Below the pieces are notes generated by a model, which was given only the letters and a program-made list of their open reading frames with translations, ran no database searches and had not been told where the DNA came from. DNA of 64,000 nt from Anaerofilum hominis (GTDB lineage: Bacteria > Bacillota > Clostridia > Oscillospirales > Ruminococcaceae), in the NCBI RefSeq assembly GCF_014287275.1, contig NZ_JACONZ010000002.1:248001-312000 (forward strand), in the 5' to 3' direction. The stretch's first letter is position 1. Each line of letters starts with the position of its first letter. Position numbers and translations under genes: made by a program. This document shows positions 52,976 through 60,512 of the stretch, piece after piece.

Positions 52976-54286
52976 TCAGGCAAAGCGGTTGAACTTGAAA
53001 TAAAAAGGCGGGCAGTTCAGAATGCCCACTATGGCTTCGCCCACCCCCAGCGAAGTGATGTCCACATCGTCGATGACACTTCCCTCGCGAAGTTCCTCTG
53101 AGATCCCGCGCGACTGCACCGCAGAAAGATAGGTGTGCAGCTGCATATTGCCGCCATACAGACCCTTGACGTACTCGCGCGAGTTCGCGTCGCTCACCCG
53201 GAAAGAGATGTTCGTGCCAAAGCCCGAGAGGATGCTCTTGGCCAGGTTGGGGCCGTAGGCGGCGGAGATCTGATCCACGTTCTGCACGCCTGCCACGAAC
53301 TTTGCGCCCAAGCTGCGCCCAAAGTTCACGCCGTCGTCGATGTGATGCAAATTGGGCAGCAGGCGGAACTCGTCGATGATGAAGTAGACGCTCCCCTCAT
53401 TTTCCTTGCGGCACAGCGCTTCCTTGATGGCAAGATCAAACAGAAGCTTGTAAATAGGCGTCAGGGTGGAGCCCAAGCCGAGGTCATACTCGACGAACAC
53501 CACTTTGGCGCCCTTTTCCCGCACCAAGCGGCGCATCGAAAGCGCGCCTTTCTTTTTGAAGTTGCCCACGAAGATCTCCCTCACGAGCTGCTGCAGCTCG
53601 GATACGACCCCCAGTGTCTGACCTGAGCGCTCGTCCTCGATATAAGCGCGCAGAGCTTTCAGGTCCGGATGCGCCGCAAGGATACGCTTCATGGCCTCCA
53701 CGGAGAAAGTGTCGAATATCGATCGAAGATCCGCATTGTTCCGGCAGCGCGCCATTGCGTCTGTGCGCAGCAGGTGCAGCAGCACCGCGCCGAAAAGGTC
53801 TTTTGCCGCATTGGGAAAAAATGGTTGGGAAGACTGGCGCAGCCTGTCCTCAAACAGCGCGTTTGCGATCTCCAGCGCGTTTTCCTCGGCGCGGCCGTCA
53901 ACGGAGATCTCCTCGAATAGGTTCCAATAGTCCGCGCCCTGCGCACCCGCGGCGTGCTCGTCGTTGCTGATCACGACGTCGCCGGGGCGGTAAAAAGTTT
54001 TGTAATAATCGCCTTTCGTGTCGAAAATGATCATCACGTCCTGCCCGGTGAGCGAGCTTCTCAGGTTGCGGATAAGAAAATGAAACGCATTTGATTTTCC
54101 CGTACCGATACCACCCATCAGCAGCATATGTCGTGATAACAATTGCTCTCCCACCGGAATGCGGCTTGGGGCCCCCGCGCGGTCCTCTCCCACAAGCAGA
54201 AATTTTGGGTCCGGGTCTTGATAGGTACACGCGTCCCGCAGGCTGTCGCCATGCACGACTGTTTGGCTGTAGCTGGGACTGCTCAT
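52976..54286 (-). CDS. VirD4/HerA-like P-loop ATPase without membrane anchor
   Basis: A 436-residue ATPase. Walker A GGIGTGKS is at 58-65. MIIFDTKGDYYKTFY follows at about 85-99, and Walker B YFIIDEF at 301-307 leads into RLLPNLHHIDDGVNFGRSLGAKFVAGVQNVDQISAAYG, which is characteristic of TraD/TraG/VirD4 coupling proteins. The two N-terminal membrane helices of VirD4 and an obvious all-alpha domain are missing, so it should be soluble. AAGGAG lies 8 bases before ATG. The neighbours are zinc-ribbon membrane proteins and an HExxH protein, not relaxase or mating-pair genes. It may move DNA or protein for a non-conjugative machine. The activity is inferred. Confidence 0.85.
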   Translation of the reverse strand: MSSPSYSQTVVHGDSLRDACTYQDPDPKFLLVGEDRAGAPSRIPVGEQLLSRHMLLMGGIGTGKSNAFHFLIRNLRSSLTGQDVMIIFDTKGDYYKTFYRPGDVVISNDEHAAGAQGADYWNLFEEISVDGRAEENALEIANALFEDRLRQSSQPFFPNAAKDLFGAVLLHLLRTDAMARCRNNADLRSIFDTFSVEAMKRILAAHPDLKALRAYIEDERSGQTLGVVSELQQLVREIFVGNFKKKGALSMRRLVREKGAKVVFVEYDLGLGSTLTPIYKLLFDLAIKEALCRKENEGSVYFIIDEFRLLPNLHHIDDGVNFGRSLGAKFVAGVQNVDQISAAYGPNLAKSILSGFGTNISFRVSDANSREYVKGLYGGNMQLHTYLSAVQSRGISEELREGSVIDDVDITSLGVGEAIVGILNCPPFYFKFNRFA

Positions 54287-54486
54287 GCAAAACTCTCCTT
54301 TTTCTCACATTGCAAAACTGGATATGAGGCTGTTTGAAAAAATTAAGATCAGCGTCTTTTTTTACAGTCCGCAGCGTTAAAAATATTTGGAATTCAGGAA
54401 AAGCCGCTGCGTTTCTTGCCTCGCGCCCCCCCCCTTTGCCGGCTACGAAAAATCGGACGATTCCTCTATTTTCAAATAAGCCTCGG

Positions 54487-55977
54487 TCAATAGGAGACGC
54501 TTTCCTCCCATTCTTCTTTGGGGGAGGCGGTATCTTCCTGTGCAGCCACGGTCTCTTCCTGTTTTGGGGCCTCCCCCGGCTTTGAAGCGGCTGTTTCATC
54601 CCATTCGGGCGCGGCTTCCTGCATCGAGACGCCCTGCGCCTGCCCGGGGGCGGCTGTCTCGTCCCGTCCGGGCGCGGCCTCCTGCATCGAGACGCCCTGC
54701 GCCCGCCCGGGGGCGGCCGTCTCGTCCCGTACGGGCACGGTCTCCTGCATCGAGACGCCCTGCGTCTGCTCCGGCGTCCTGCCCGTTTGTTCTTCAAATG
54801 TGGCCCGCGCCTCGGCTTTCATCTGCGATTCCTGCGCCTGCAGCCAGTCGAAGTACCCCTCGGCCTGTTGTTCCGTCCACTCGCTCCCGGGGCTCTGCAG
54901 CTCGCTTTTCAGCTCTTCATATTGACCTTTCATGCTTTCGTCAATGTCCGCGATGCGCTGCTCATACTGCTCGCGCGGCGACGGCTTGTGGATGGTGCCG
55001 TCGCCGCCATAAACCAAGCCTTTCACCGCATAGCTTTCGTCGGGGTCCAGAAAGCCGTCCTCGTGCGAGCGCTGTACCCGGAGATATTCGGCCGGGGCAG
55101 CTGCTTCGCTTCTCTGTGCGGTTTCCTCAGCCGGGGCGATCTTCTGCGCTCCCGGGGGCATCGTTTCCGTTTTCCCAGCCGAAACGGCCTCTTGCTCCCC
55201 CCGCGTTGGCGCCCCTATGTTTTCTTCTTCGGCAAGGCCCCAGCGCACACAATTTTCGTGCATCTGCGCCCGCATGTCCTCCAGCGCATATGGATTTTGC
55301 CTGCGTGCCTCCGCCAGCGCGCCGTCATAGGATCGAAAGTCGCAATTCTGGCAGTATGCTTCATAGCCGAGCTGCGCTTCATCTGTCAGGGTCAGACCGC
55401 CGAATGCCTCATGCGTTTTTTCCTCACCATAGGCAAAAGCGTCGCGCTCCAGCGGCTGTACACGATAAAGGGCGCTGTCCTTATCAAAAGGAATATAATT
55501 GTATTCTGCCGCGGACACCTGCGCGTCGTTCTCGCGCCACTCCCGCAGCTGTGCTTTGTCCGCATGTGCCTCCGGGTGCTCGACGGCATAGCTCTGATAG
55601 GCATGGTAGCCCTCGTGTGCCACAGTGTCGAATATCTGCAGGCTTGCGTCAGGCAGCGGTTGGTCGGTCAGCGTTTTGTAGGTAAAGGCGCCGCTGTTCA
55701 CGAGCGATTCGTTCAGCTGGATGACATCCTCTCCCGGGCTCCAACAGCCATAGCACGCGCCGTCGAAATGGGTGAGGATAATGAGCTTGGACGGCCGCCC
55801 CTGTTCGGCGGCGAAATGGTCTTCCAGCGCCTGACAGGCCTCTTTGCGCTGCGCAGGGGAAAGGCCGGCCCATATGTCCGCGGTAAAACAGCGGCACAGG
55901 TCTTTATATTCCATTGCGGAAAGATCCCGTTCCTGCTGTGATGTCGCGCGCCCATTCAAAGACGAGAAGAAGCCCAT
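54487..55977 (-). CDS. HExxH metallopeptidase-like protein with repetitive C-terminal tail
   Basis: A 496-residue protein. The N-terminal domain (about 1-260) contains the zinc motif HEGYH (121-125, in DTVAHEGYHAYQSYAVEHPE). A possible third ligand is E177 in QPLERDAFAYG, which gives a gluzincin-like active site. From about 260 the chain is Glu/Ala/Pro-rich and probably disordered. Near the end three nearly identical 21-residue repeats contain QGVSMQE and RDETAAPG (63-bp DNA repeats at 54600-54775). AGGAGG lies 7 bases before ATG. No signal peptide is visible, so it acts in the cytosol or is exported by another route. It could be a protease or an effector. Family not recognised. Confidence 0.75.
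   Translation of the reverse strand: MGFFSSLNGRATSQQERDLSAMEYKDLCRCFTADIWAGLSPAQRKEACQALEDHFAAEQGRPSKLIILTHFDGACYGCWSPGEDVIQLNESLVNSGAFTYKTLTDQPLPDASLQIFDTVAHEGYHAYQSYAVEHPEAHADKAQLREWRENDAQVSAAEYNYIPFDKDSALYRVQPLERDAFAYGEEKTHEAFGGLTLTDEAQLGYEAYCQNCDFRSYDGALAEARRQNPYALEDMRAQMHENCVRWGLAEEENIGAPTRGEQEAVSAGKTETMPPGAQKIAPAEETAQRSEAAAPAEYLRVQRSHEDGFLDPDESYAVKGLVYGGDGTIHKPSPREQYEQRIADIDESMKGQYEELKSELQSPGSEWTEQQAEGYFDWLQAQESQMKAEARATFEEQTGRTPEQTQGVSMQETVPVRDETAAPGRAQGVSMQEAAPGRDETAAPGQAQGVSMQEAAPEWDETAASKPGEAPKQEETVAAQEDTASPKEEWEESVSY
54600..54775 (-). repeat. 63-bp coding tandem repeats, three copies
   Basis: GCATCGAGACGCCCTGCG recurs at 54621, 54684 and 54747, exactly 63 bases apart, inside the tail of the HExxH protein gene. 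The units are almost identical, indicating recent expansion or contraction. Confidence 0.9.
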
Positions 55978-55988
55978 AGCGTTTCCTC

Positions 55989-56300
55989 CTATGCCCGCCC
56001 GTCGTGCGCGCCGCAGCGGAACAACAGTTCTTTTCCAGCGGCCTCGTCTTTCTCATAGATGCGCAGCAGCTCCACGCCCATCAGCGCGTCGCAGCCGGCC
56101 AGGGCGCAGGCATCCTCCAGCAAAAACCCACGCGCTGCCAGTTGGATGTCTGCGGGGCTCTTCCCCTCCAGCGCGGCACAGGCGGCCGCGCGATATGCCG
56201 GTGGATATTCGCAGAGCACACGGTAAGCATGCGTGCCCGCCTGCGCGGGCGCGCAGCGCCAGTACCGCGCGATCTTTGCCGAAAGCTCAAGCAGCGTCAT
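55989..56300 (-). CDS. Small helical protein of the five-gene operon, unknown function
   Basis: A 103-residue, cysteine-containing, alanine-rich protein predicted to be mostly helical (LLELSAKIARYWRC, YPPAYRAAACAALEGKSPADIQLAARGFLLEDACALAG). No membrane segment, signal peptide or known domain is seen. GGAGG lies 5 bases before ATG. It sits 11 bases upstream of the HExxH gene and 21 bases downstream of the zinc-ribbon/PH gene, so it is firmly within the operon and may be a chaperone or adaptor. Confidence 0.7.
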   Translation of the reverse strand: MTLLELSAKIARYWRCAPAQAGTHAYRVLCEYPPAYRAAACAALEGKSPADIQLAARGFLLEDACALAGCDALMGVELLRIYEKDEAAGKELLFRCGAHDGRA

Positions 56301-56321
56301 TTTTTCCTCCCACTCTGTGCG

Positions 56322-57056
56322 CTATTCGCTCCACTTTTTCACAGCATGGTCGCCCATAGTCTGCAGATCCTGCACCAAAGCGCCCAATTCCACCATCATG
56401 CGCGCGGTGTCATGCGTGGGTTCGCTCGCCAACGTGTAAAGTGCCCCGTTGCCCGCGCCGCGGCTGAAGATACCACTGCCCAATGAAATAGACGAACTGC
56501 TGGTATTTTGTGCGTAAACGCACATCAAAAAGCTGCGGCGGAATGCAAGGAAGATCAGCAGGACCCCCAAAGCCAAGGCGATCATGCCAGCAAAGATGCC
56601 GCCGCCCCCGATGCGGAACAGCAAAAAGCTGAATAGGGCAAGAAGAGCGCCCAAAACGATCATTCCCCCGCGAATATTCATCCCCATAAAGCAATCCAGA
56701 CCGCCGACGGAACTGATGGGGACCTCTTTCACCACCCGGCTGGAACTTCCTTCTGCGTGAAAGATCAGCCGTTTATTTGTTACGGTCAGATCGCCGTTTG
56801 CAGATGGACGCTTGATGCTGCAGCACCGGTACTGGCGCACGACGACCTCATTTTCCGCCAGCGCCGGCATGCCATTGGCGCCGGGCTGCCCATAATAGCG
56901 AGGGGGTGTTTCTGTCCTGTGCTGGGGGGCAGGGGGGGCCTGGGGCTCTGAGACCGCAGATGCGGCTGTGTCCTGTTTCGATACGCGGGCGCCGCACTCG
57001 CCGCAAAATGCACTGCCCTCCTCGATCGGACTGCCGCATTTGTCACAAAAAGTCAT
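56322..57056 (-). CDS. Zinc-ribbon, PH-like membrane protein
   Basis: A 244-residue protein starting with a zinc ribbon (C4/C7/C18/C21, MTFCDKCGSPIEEGSAFCGECG). A proline-rich linker follows, then a bacterial PH-like segment (about 68-120: NGDLTVTNKRLIFHAEGSSSRVVKEVPISSV), two membrane helices (about 130-148 and 153-172) and a cytosolic tail that ends in a helix. I use the second ATG (8 bases after AAAGGAG) because the first, two codons earlier, is only 2 bases from the site. It is the first gene of the operon. PH-like domains bind membranes or partners, so it could be the membrane dock for the ATPase. Confidence 0.82.
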   Translation of the reverse strand: MTFCDKCGSPIEEGSAFCGECGARVSKQDTAASAVSEPQAPPAPQHRTETPPRYYGQPGANGMPALAENEVVVRQYRCCSIKRPSANGDLTVTNKRLIFHAEGSSSRVVKEVPISSVGGLDCFMGMNIRGGMIVLGALLALFSFLLFRIGGGGIFAGMIALALGVLLIFLAFRRSFLMCVYAQNTSSSSISLGSGIFSRGAGNGALYTLASEPTHDTARMMVELGALVQDLQTMGDHAVKKWSE

Positions 57057-57085
57057 TCTCATTACTCCTTTCGATTTTGGCTAAA

Positions 57086-57111
57086 GTCACATTTTTCTAA
57101 TGAAAAGTGAC
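57086..57111. promoter_or_regulatory. Imperfect inverted repeat in the five-gene operon leader
   Basis: GTCAC (57086-57090) and GTGAC (57107-57111) flank a bulged TTTT/AAAA pairing. It lies between the promoter and the first ribosome site, as an operator or leader hairpin would. Confidence 0.5.
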
Positions 57112-57129
57112 AAAAAATGGTTTATTTTT

Positions 57130-57158
57130 ATTATATCAATCTACATTTATGAATGCAA
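57130..57158 (-). promoter_or_regulatory. Promoter of the five-gene operon
   Basis: On the minus strand TTGCAT (57153-57158) and a perfect TATAAT (57130-57135) are 17 bases apart in an AT-rich stretch. Confidence 0.85.
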
Positions 57159-57229
57159 TATGAACACTTCTTTTTGCGGCAGAAAAGTTTCCGGAGGAGA
57201 TAAAAAGACCGGTGCAGCTGTTCAACCCG

Positions 57230-57268
57230 CAAAAAAATCAGGGACAGATCGACAGATCTGTCCCTGAT
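57230..57268 (-). terminator. Terminator of the pilus cluster after pilT
   Basis: A 14-bp perfect stem (57237-57250 with 57255-57268) and 4-base loop are followed on the minus strand by seven T (57230-57236). Confidence 0.93.
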
Positions 57269-57305
57269 AGACGAGTTGGATCTTGGAATCGAGCTTGCCC
57301 ATTTT

Positions 57306-58367
57306 TTACAGCTTGAGTTTTTTTGCCAGGATATCGGGGTTTGCGGCATAGGTCAGCGCGGTGCGTTCGCTGATCTTGCCCGCCCGATACAGGTTCAGGA
57401 TGCTGGTGTCCATCGAGATCATATCCTCGTCTGCGGACGAGCCGATCACCGTGTCGATCTGATGGATCTTGTTCTCGCGGATCATGTTGCGGATGGCGGG
57501 GTTGACGTTCATGATCTCAAAGGCGGGCAGCAGGCCGCCGTCCACAGTGGGCAGCAGCTGCTGGCTCACCACCGCCTGCAGCACCATGGCCAGCTGCACC
57601 GCGATCTGGTGCTGCTGGGTGGGGGGGAAAACGTCCAGGATGCGGTCGATGGTGTTGGCCGCCCCGACCGTGTGCAGGCTGGAAAAGAGCAGATGCCCCG
57701 TCTCGGCCGCGGTCATGGCCACCGTGATGGTCTCGTAGTCGCGCATTTCACCCAGCAGGATCACGTCCGGGCTTTGGCGCAGCGCCCCGCGCAGGGCGGC
57801 CAGATAGCTTTCGGTATCGCTGCCGGTCTCGCGCTGGCTGACGATGCTGGTCTTATGGCTGTGCAGGTATTCCAGCGGGTCCTCCAGCGTGATGATGTGG
57901 TCGGCCCGGGTGCGGTTGATGCGGTCGATCATGCAGGCCAGCGTGGTGGATTTGCCGCTGCCCGCAGAGCCGGTCACCAACACCATGCCCTTGGTGCGGT
58001 CGGCCAGCTTCAGCACCTGTTCCGGGATGTGCAGCGCCGCGGGGTCCGGCAGCTCGAAGGTGATGACCCGCACCACCGCCGCAAGGCTGGAGCGCTGCTT
58101 GTACGCGCTGACCCGGAAGCGGGAGATGCCCTGTACTGCAAACGAAAAATCGTCGTCGCCGGTCTCCAGCAGGCGGTCCATGGGGCGGTTCCCGGCGAGC
58201 TTGTAGATCTGGCGCACGAACTCCTCGGTGTCGGGCGGCAGCAGCCGCGTGTCGTCCACGTTGGTCAGCTGGCCGCTGAGCTTGTACACGAGCGGCCGCC
58301 CGGCCACGATGAAGATGTCGGAAGCGCCCCGCGCCACCGCGTCTTTGAGCTGTACGGTGATATCCAT
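57306..58367 (-). CDS. pilT: PilT-type type IV pilus retraction ATPase
   Basis: A 353-residue hexameric ATPase. The N-terminal PAS-like part has GASDIFIVAGRPLVYKLSGQL. Walker A is GSAGSGKST (133-141). The Asp box ITLEDPLEYLH, Walker B DVILLGEMRDYETI and His box TGHLLFSSLHT follow. Retraction-type features place it with PilT rather than with the PilB assembly ATPase, although PilT can serve both where PilB is absent. The ATG follows AAAGGAGA by 5 bases. In-frame codons further upstream lie in a GC-rich gap without a ribosome site. It is the last gene of the pilus cluster. Confidence 0.95.
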   Translation of the reverse strand: MDITVQLKDAVARGASDIFIVAGRPLVYKLSGQLTNVDDTRLLPPDTEEFVRQIYKLAGNRPMDRLLETGDDDFSFAVQGISRFRVSAYKQRSSLAAVVRVITFELPDPAALHIPEQVLKLADRTKGMVLVTGSAGSGKSTTLACMIDRINRTRADHIITLEDPLEYLHSHKTSIVSQRETGSDTESYLAALRGALRQSPDVILLGEMRDYETITVAMTAAETGHLLFSSLHTVGAANTIDRILDVFPPTQQHQIAVQLAMVLQAVVSQQLLPTVDGGLLPAFEIMNVNPAIRNMIRENKIHQIDTVIGSSADEDMISMDTSILNLYRAGKISERTALTYAANPDILAKKLKL

Positions 58368-58465
58368 TTCGGTCTCCTTTCGGTCTGGTCCGCGGTCAGG
58401 ATGCCAAAACGGGCGGGCGCCCCCGGCAGAGGCCGCGCGCGCCCGTCCGTCTTTTTTAAAAGGGC

Positions 58466-58999
58466 TCAGGGCCGGCCGGGCAAAGCGCCGACAGCGCCCT
58501 CGCCGCCGTAGACCGGCAGCCCCTCGTCCGGCTGCCACTCGCCCATGCTTTCCACCTGCCAGCGCAGGATCTCATAAAAGCCGCTCTTTCCCGCTTCGGG
58601 CGGATGTACGCGCAGCTCGCAGGCCAGCGACTGGCCCTCGTTGACCTGCACCGAGAAAGAAAAGCGCAGGCCGCCGTCCTCCGCCGTCACCTCGCCCAGC
58701 CCGGCCAGGGCGGCGCCGGCCCGTGCCAGATAGGCGCCTTCCTCTCCGCCCGCCAGCCGCCAGCAGTCCGCCAGCAGGGCGTCCGCCCCGGCCAGCGTCT
58801 CCTCGGCCGCGTTGGATGCGGTATAGTATTCCAGTGTGTGGTCGGCGGCTTTGCGGGAGAGGTTCCAGTCCGCCCGGGCGCTCACCAGCGACAATGCCGC
58901 AAAGGTCACCAGGCACAGCAGCACAAAGATGACCAGGATGGAGGACGCGCCGACGCCAAGGCCGGTGCCTCCCCGCCGCTTTTGCTCCTGCTCGGTCAT
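58466..58999 (-). CDS. Pilus-associated membrane-anchored protein (PilX/ComGG-like)
   Basis: A 177-residue protein with one N-terminal hydrophobic helix (about 17-42, GASSILVIFVLLCLVTFAALSLVSARADW) followed by an extracytoplasmic domain. Size, position and the helix-then-soluble layout suit a minor pilin or tip protein without a classical prepilin cleavage site. The helix resembles the N-terminus of PilX-type proteins. No functional motif is seen. It lies between the pilin-like genes and pilT, so co-function with the pilus is likely. Confidence 0.7.
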   Translation of the reverse strand: MTEQEQKRRGGTGLGVGASSILVIFVLLCLVTFAALSLVSARADWNLSRKAADHTLEYYTASNAAEETLAGADALLADCWRLAGGEEGAYLARAGAALAGLGEVTAEDGGLRFSFSVQVNEGQSLACELRVHPPEAGKSGFYEILRWQVESMGEWQPDEGLPVYGGEGAVGALPGRP

Positions 59000-59050
59000 G
59001 ACTGCCGCCCCCTTTCCCTAAAATGATCGTGCATTTTCCCCGCCTGCGGC

Positions 59051-59476
59051 TCAGTCCGCGGTGAGCGGGACATGGCAGCGCACCGGCAGGGAGAACAGCT
59101 CGCCGCCGTCCTCCAGCCGCTCCACCGTCACGGCGGTCACCTCGTCCGCGGCGGGAGAAAGGCGCATCACATAGACGGCTCCCTCTTTGGCGGCGGGCTT
59201 CCAGTCCGCGTCATAATAGATGACCAGCCCGCTGTCCTCGGCCGCCGCGCCCTCGAGCAGGGGCAGCGCGGCGTTCAGGTCGCCGTCCTCCGCCCGCAGC
59301 ACCGCGGCCGCGGTTTCCGCCCCGGCGACGGCGCGGTTGAGGTCCACGGTATCCTGCGACATGAGATGGGCCTTTACAAAAAGCTGTACGCAGACGGCGC
59401 TTGCCGCTGCAAAAAAGAGGATCGCCAGGATCAGTTCCATCAAAAACAGGGCGGACCTTGAACTTTTGCGGTTCAT
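59051..59476 (-). CDS. Pilin-like membrane protein of the pilus cluster
   Basis: A 141-residue protein: a basic start (MNRKSSRS), one hydrophobic helix with a glutamate in it (FLMELILAILFFAAASAVCVQLFV, E at about 14, reminiscent of pilin E5) and a soluble domain. The helix looks pilin-like, but no typical G-F prepilin cleavage motif is visible. Its ATG overlaps the upstream DUF4860 stop as ATGA, so both are translated together. Confidence 0.7.
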   Translation of the reverse strand: MNRKSSRSALFLMELILAILFFAAASAVCVQLFVKAHLMSQDTVDLNRAVAGAETAAAVLRAEDGDLNAALPLLEGAAAEDSGLVIYYDADWKPAAKEGAVYVMRLSPAADEVTAVTVERLEDGGELFSLPVRCHVPLTAD

Positions 59477-59967
59477 GCGGCGGCCCCCCCTTCTGCGCTG
59501 CGCAGCCCAAAGGTCAGCTGCTCCTGCGCGCCGTCCGTGCCGGTGACGGTCACGCGCCACAGCCCATCCTTAAGCGCCTCAAAGGACAGGCCCGCGGCCT
59601 CGGTGATCTGCTGGCCCAGCTCGGGCTGGGGGGCGTCCTCCGCCCGCGCCAGCAGCTCGCGCACCGCGCCGTCGTAGTAATAGATATAGGTCTTGAAAAG
59701 ACCGCTCTCGCCCTCTTTGGTCAGCACCAGGGCCTGGCCGCCGCCGATCTCGCCCAGCGCCACCGCCCCGGCGGCGTCGCTCTGGCGCACTTTTTCCGCC
59801 ACATACGAGACCGCGGTGCGGGTGCTGAAGTTCTGATCCATATTGCGCGCGGTGGAGGTGTAGACGTCGGCGCCGATGAGCACCACCGCCAGCGCGCTGG
59901 CGCAAAAGACGCAGAACAGCGCCAGCGTGAACAGCACGTCGATCACCGAGCCCCTGTTTCTCTGCAT
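59473..59967 (-). CDS. DUF4860 protein of the pilus cluster
   Basis: A 164-residue protein matching DUF4860: MQRNRGSVIDVLFTLALFCVFCASALAVVLIGADVYTSTARNMDQNFSTRTAVSYVAEKVRQSD. It has one N-terminal helix (about 10-33) and a small beta-rich extracytoplasmic domain. DUF4860 genes are typical of clostridial pilus clusters and may encode minor pilin-like subunits. AAAGGAGG lies 8 bases before ATG. Confidence 0.85.
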   Translation of the reverse strand: MQRNRGSVIDVLFTLALFCVFCASALAVVLIGADVYTSTARNMDQNFSTRTAVSYVAEKVRQSDAAGAVALGEIGGGQALVLTKEGESGLFKTYIYYYDGAVRELLARAEDAPQPELGQQITEAAGLSFEALKDGLWRVTVTGTDGAQEQLTFGLRSAEGGAAA

Positions 59968-60108
59968 GGCGGGCACCTCCTTTTGGGCGAAAAATAGCAG
60001 CGGAAAAAAGTAAAGTAAAAAGTAAAAGCTGCCGCAGCCGCGGCCGGAACACAGCCGCCGCGCGGACCTGCGGAGCACAGGGATGCGCCCGCGGGGGCGG
60101 GGCTGCGT

Positions 60109-60447
60109 TTACCGCCCTTTTGCGATGACGGTCACCGAGGGCATCAGGTTGCTGGCAAACACCTGATAATCCACCAGAAATTTGTCCGTGTCCACCCGCA
60201 CGCCGTAGTGCTCCTCCAGGTATTGCAGGCTCTCGGGGTAAGCGCCCTCGGTGGCGTAACAATGCACGGCGCTGCGGCGGATGGCGCTTTCCAGGCTGTC
60301 CCGCTCGGCCTCACGGGCCGCGCGGCTCACCGAGGAAAGCCCGGGCACAAACAGCCCCAGCACCAGCGCGAAAAGCGCGGCGGGCAGCAGCAGCTCCCGC
60401 AGCGGGGCAAGATCCCTTTTCTGTTTTTTAAAGCGGTTGCGGCTCAT
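60109..60447 (-). CDS. Pilin-like protein of the pilus cluster
   Basis: A 112-residue protein with one hydrophobic helix (about 18-40, LLLPAALFALVLGLFVPGLSSVS) followed by a pilin-like alpha-helix continuation (RAAREAERDSLESAIRRSAVHCYATEGAYPESLQYLEEHYG). The YATEGAYPESLQYLEEHYG stretch strongly resembles the region after the first helix in type II pseudopilins and pilins. It is likely a minor pilin with an unusual N-terminus. GAAGGAG lies before ATG, directly downstream of pilC. Confidence 0.78.
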   Translation of the reverse strand: MSRNRFKKQKRDLAPLRELLLPAALFALVLGLFVPGLSSVSRAAREAERDSLESAIRRSAVHCYATEGAYPESLQYLEEHYGVRVDTDKFLVDYQVFASNLMPSVTVIAKGR

Positions 60448-60512
60448 GGCGCGCTCCTTCTCTCAGGCGTTCGGGGCGGCGGTCAGGCCGCCGCAGAAAC
60501 AGGCTCGGCCGC

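Noticed and set aside
49925..57056. Conjugative or integrative element because of the VirD4-like ATPase
   Set aside because: No relaxase, integrase, VirB-type channel, attachment repeats or tRNA boundary is visible, and housekeeping genes lie on both sides.
58410..58458. Terminator between the 58466 gene and pilT
   Set aside because: A GC-rich hairpin exists, but the T-run on the minus strand is only four bases and pilT lies immediately downstream in the same cluster; the plus-strand T-run is irrelevant there.
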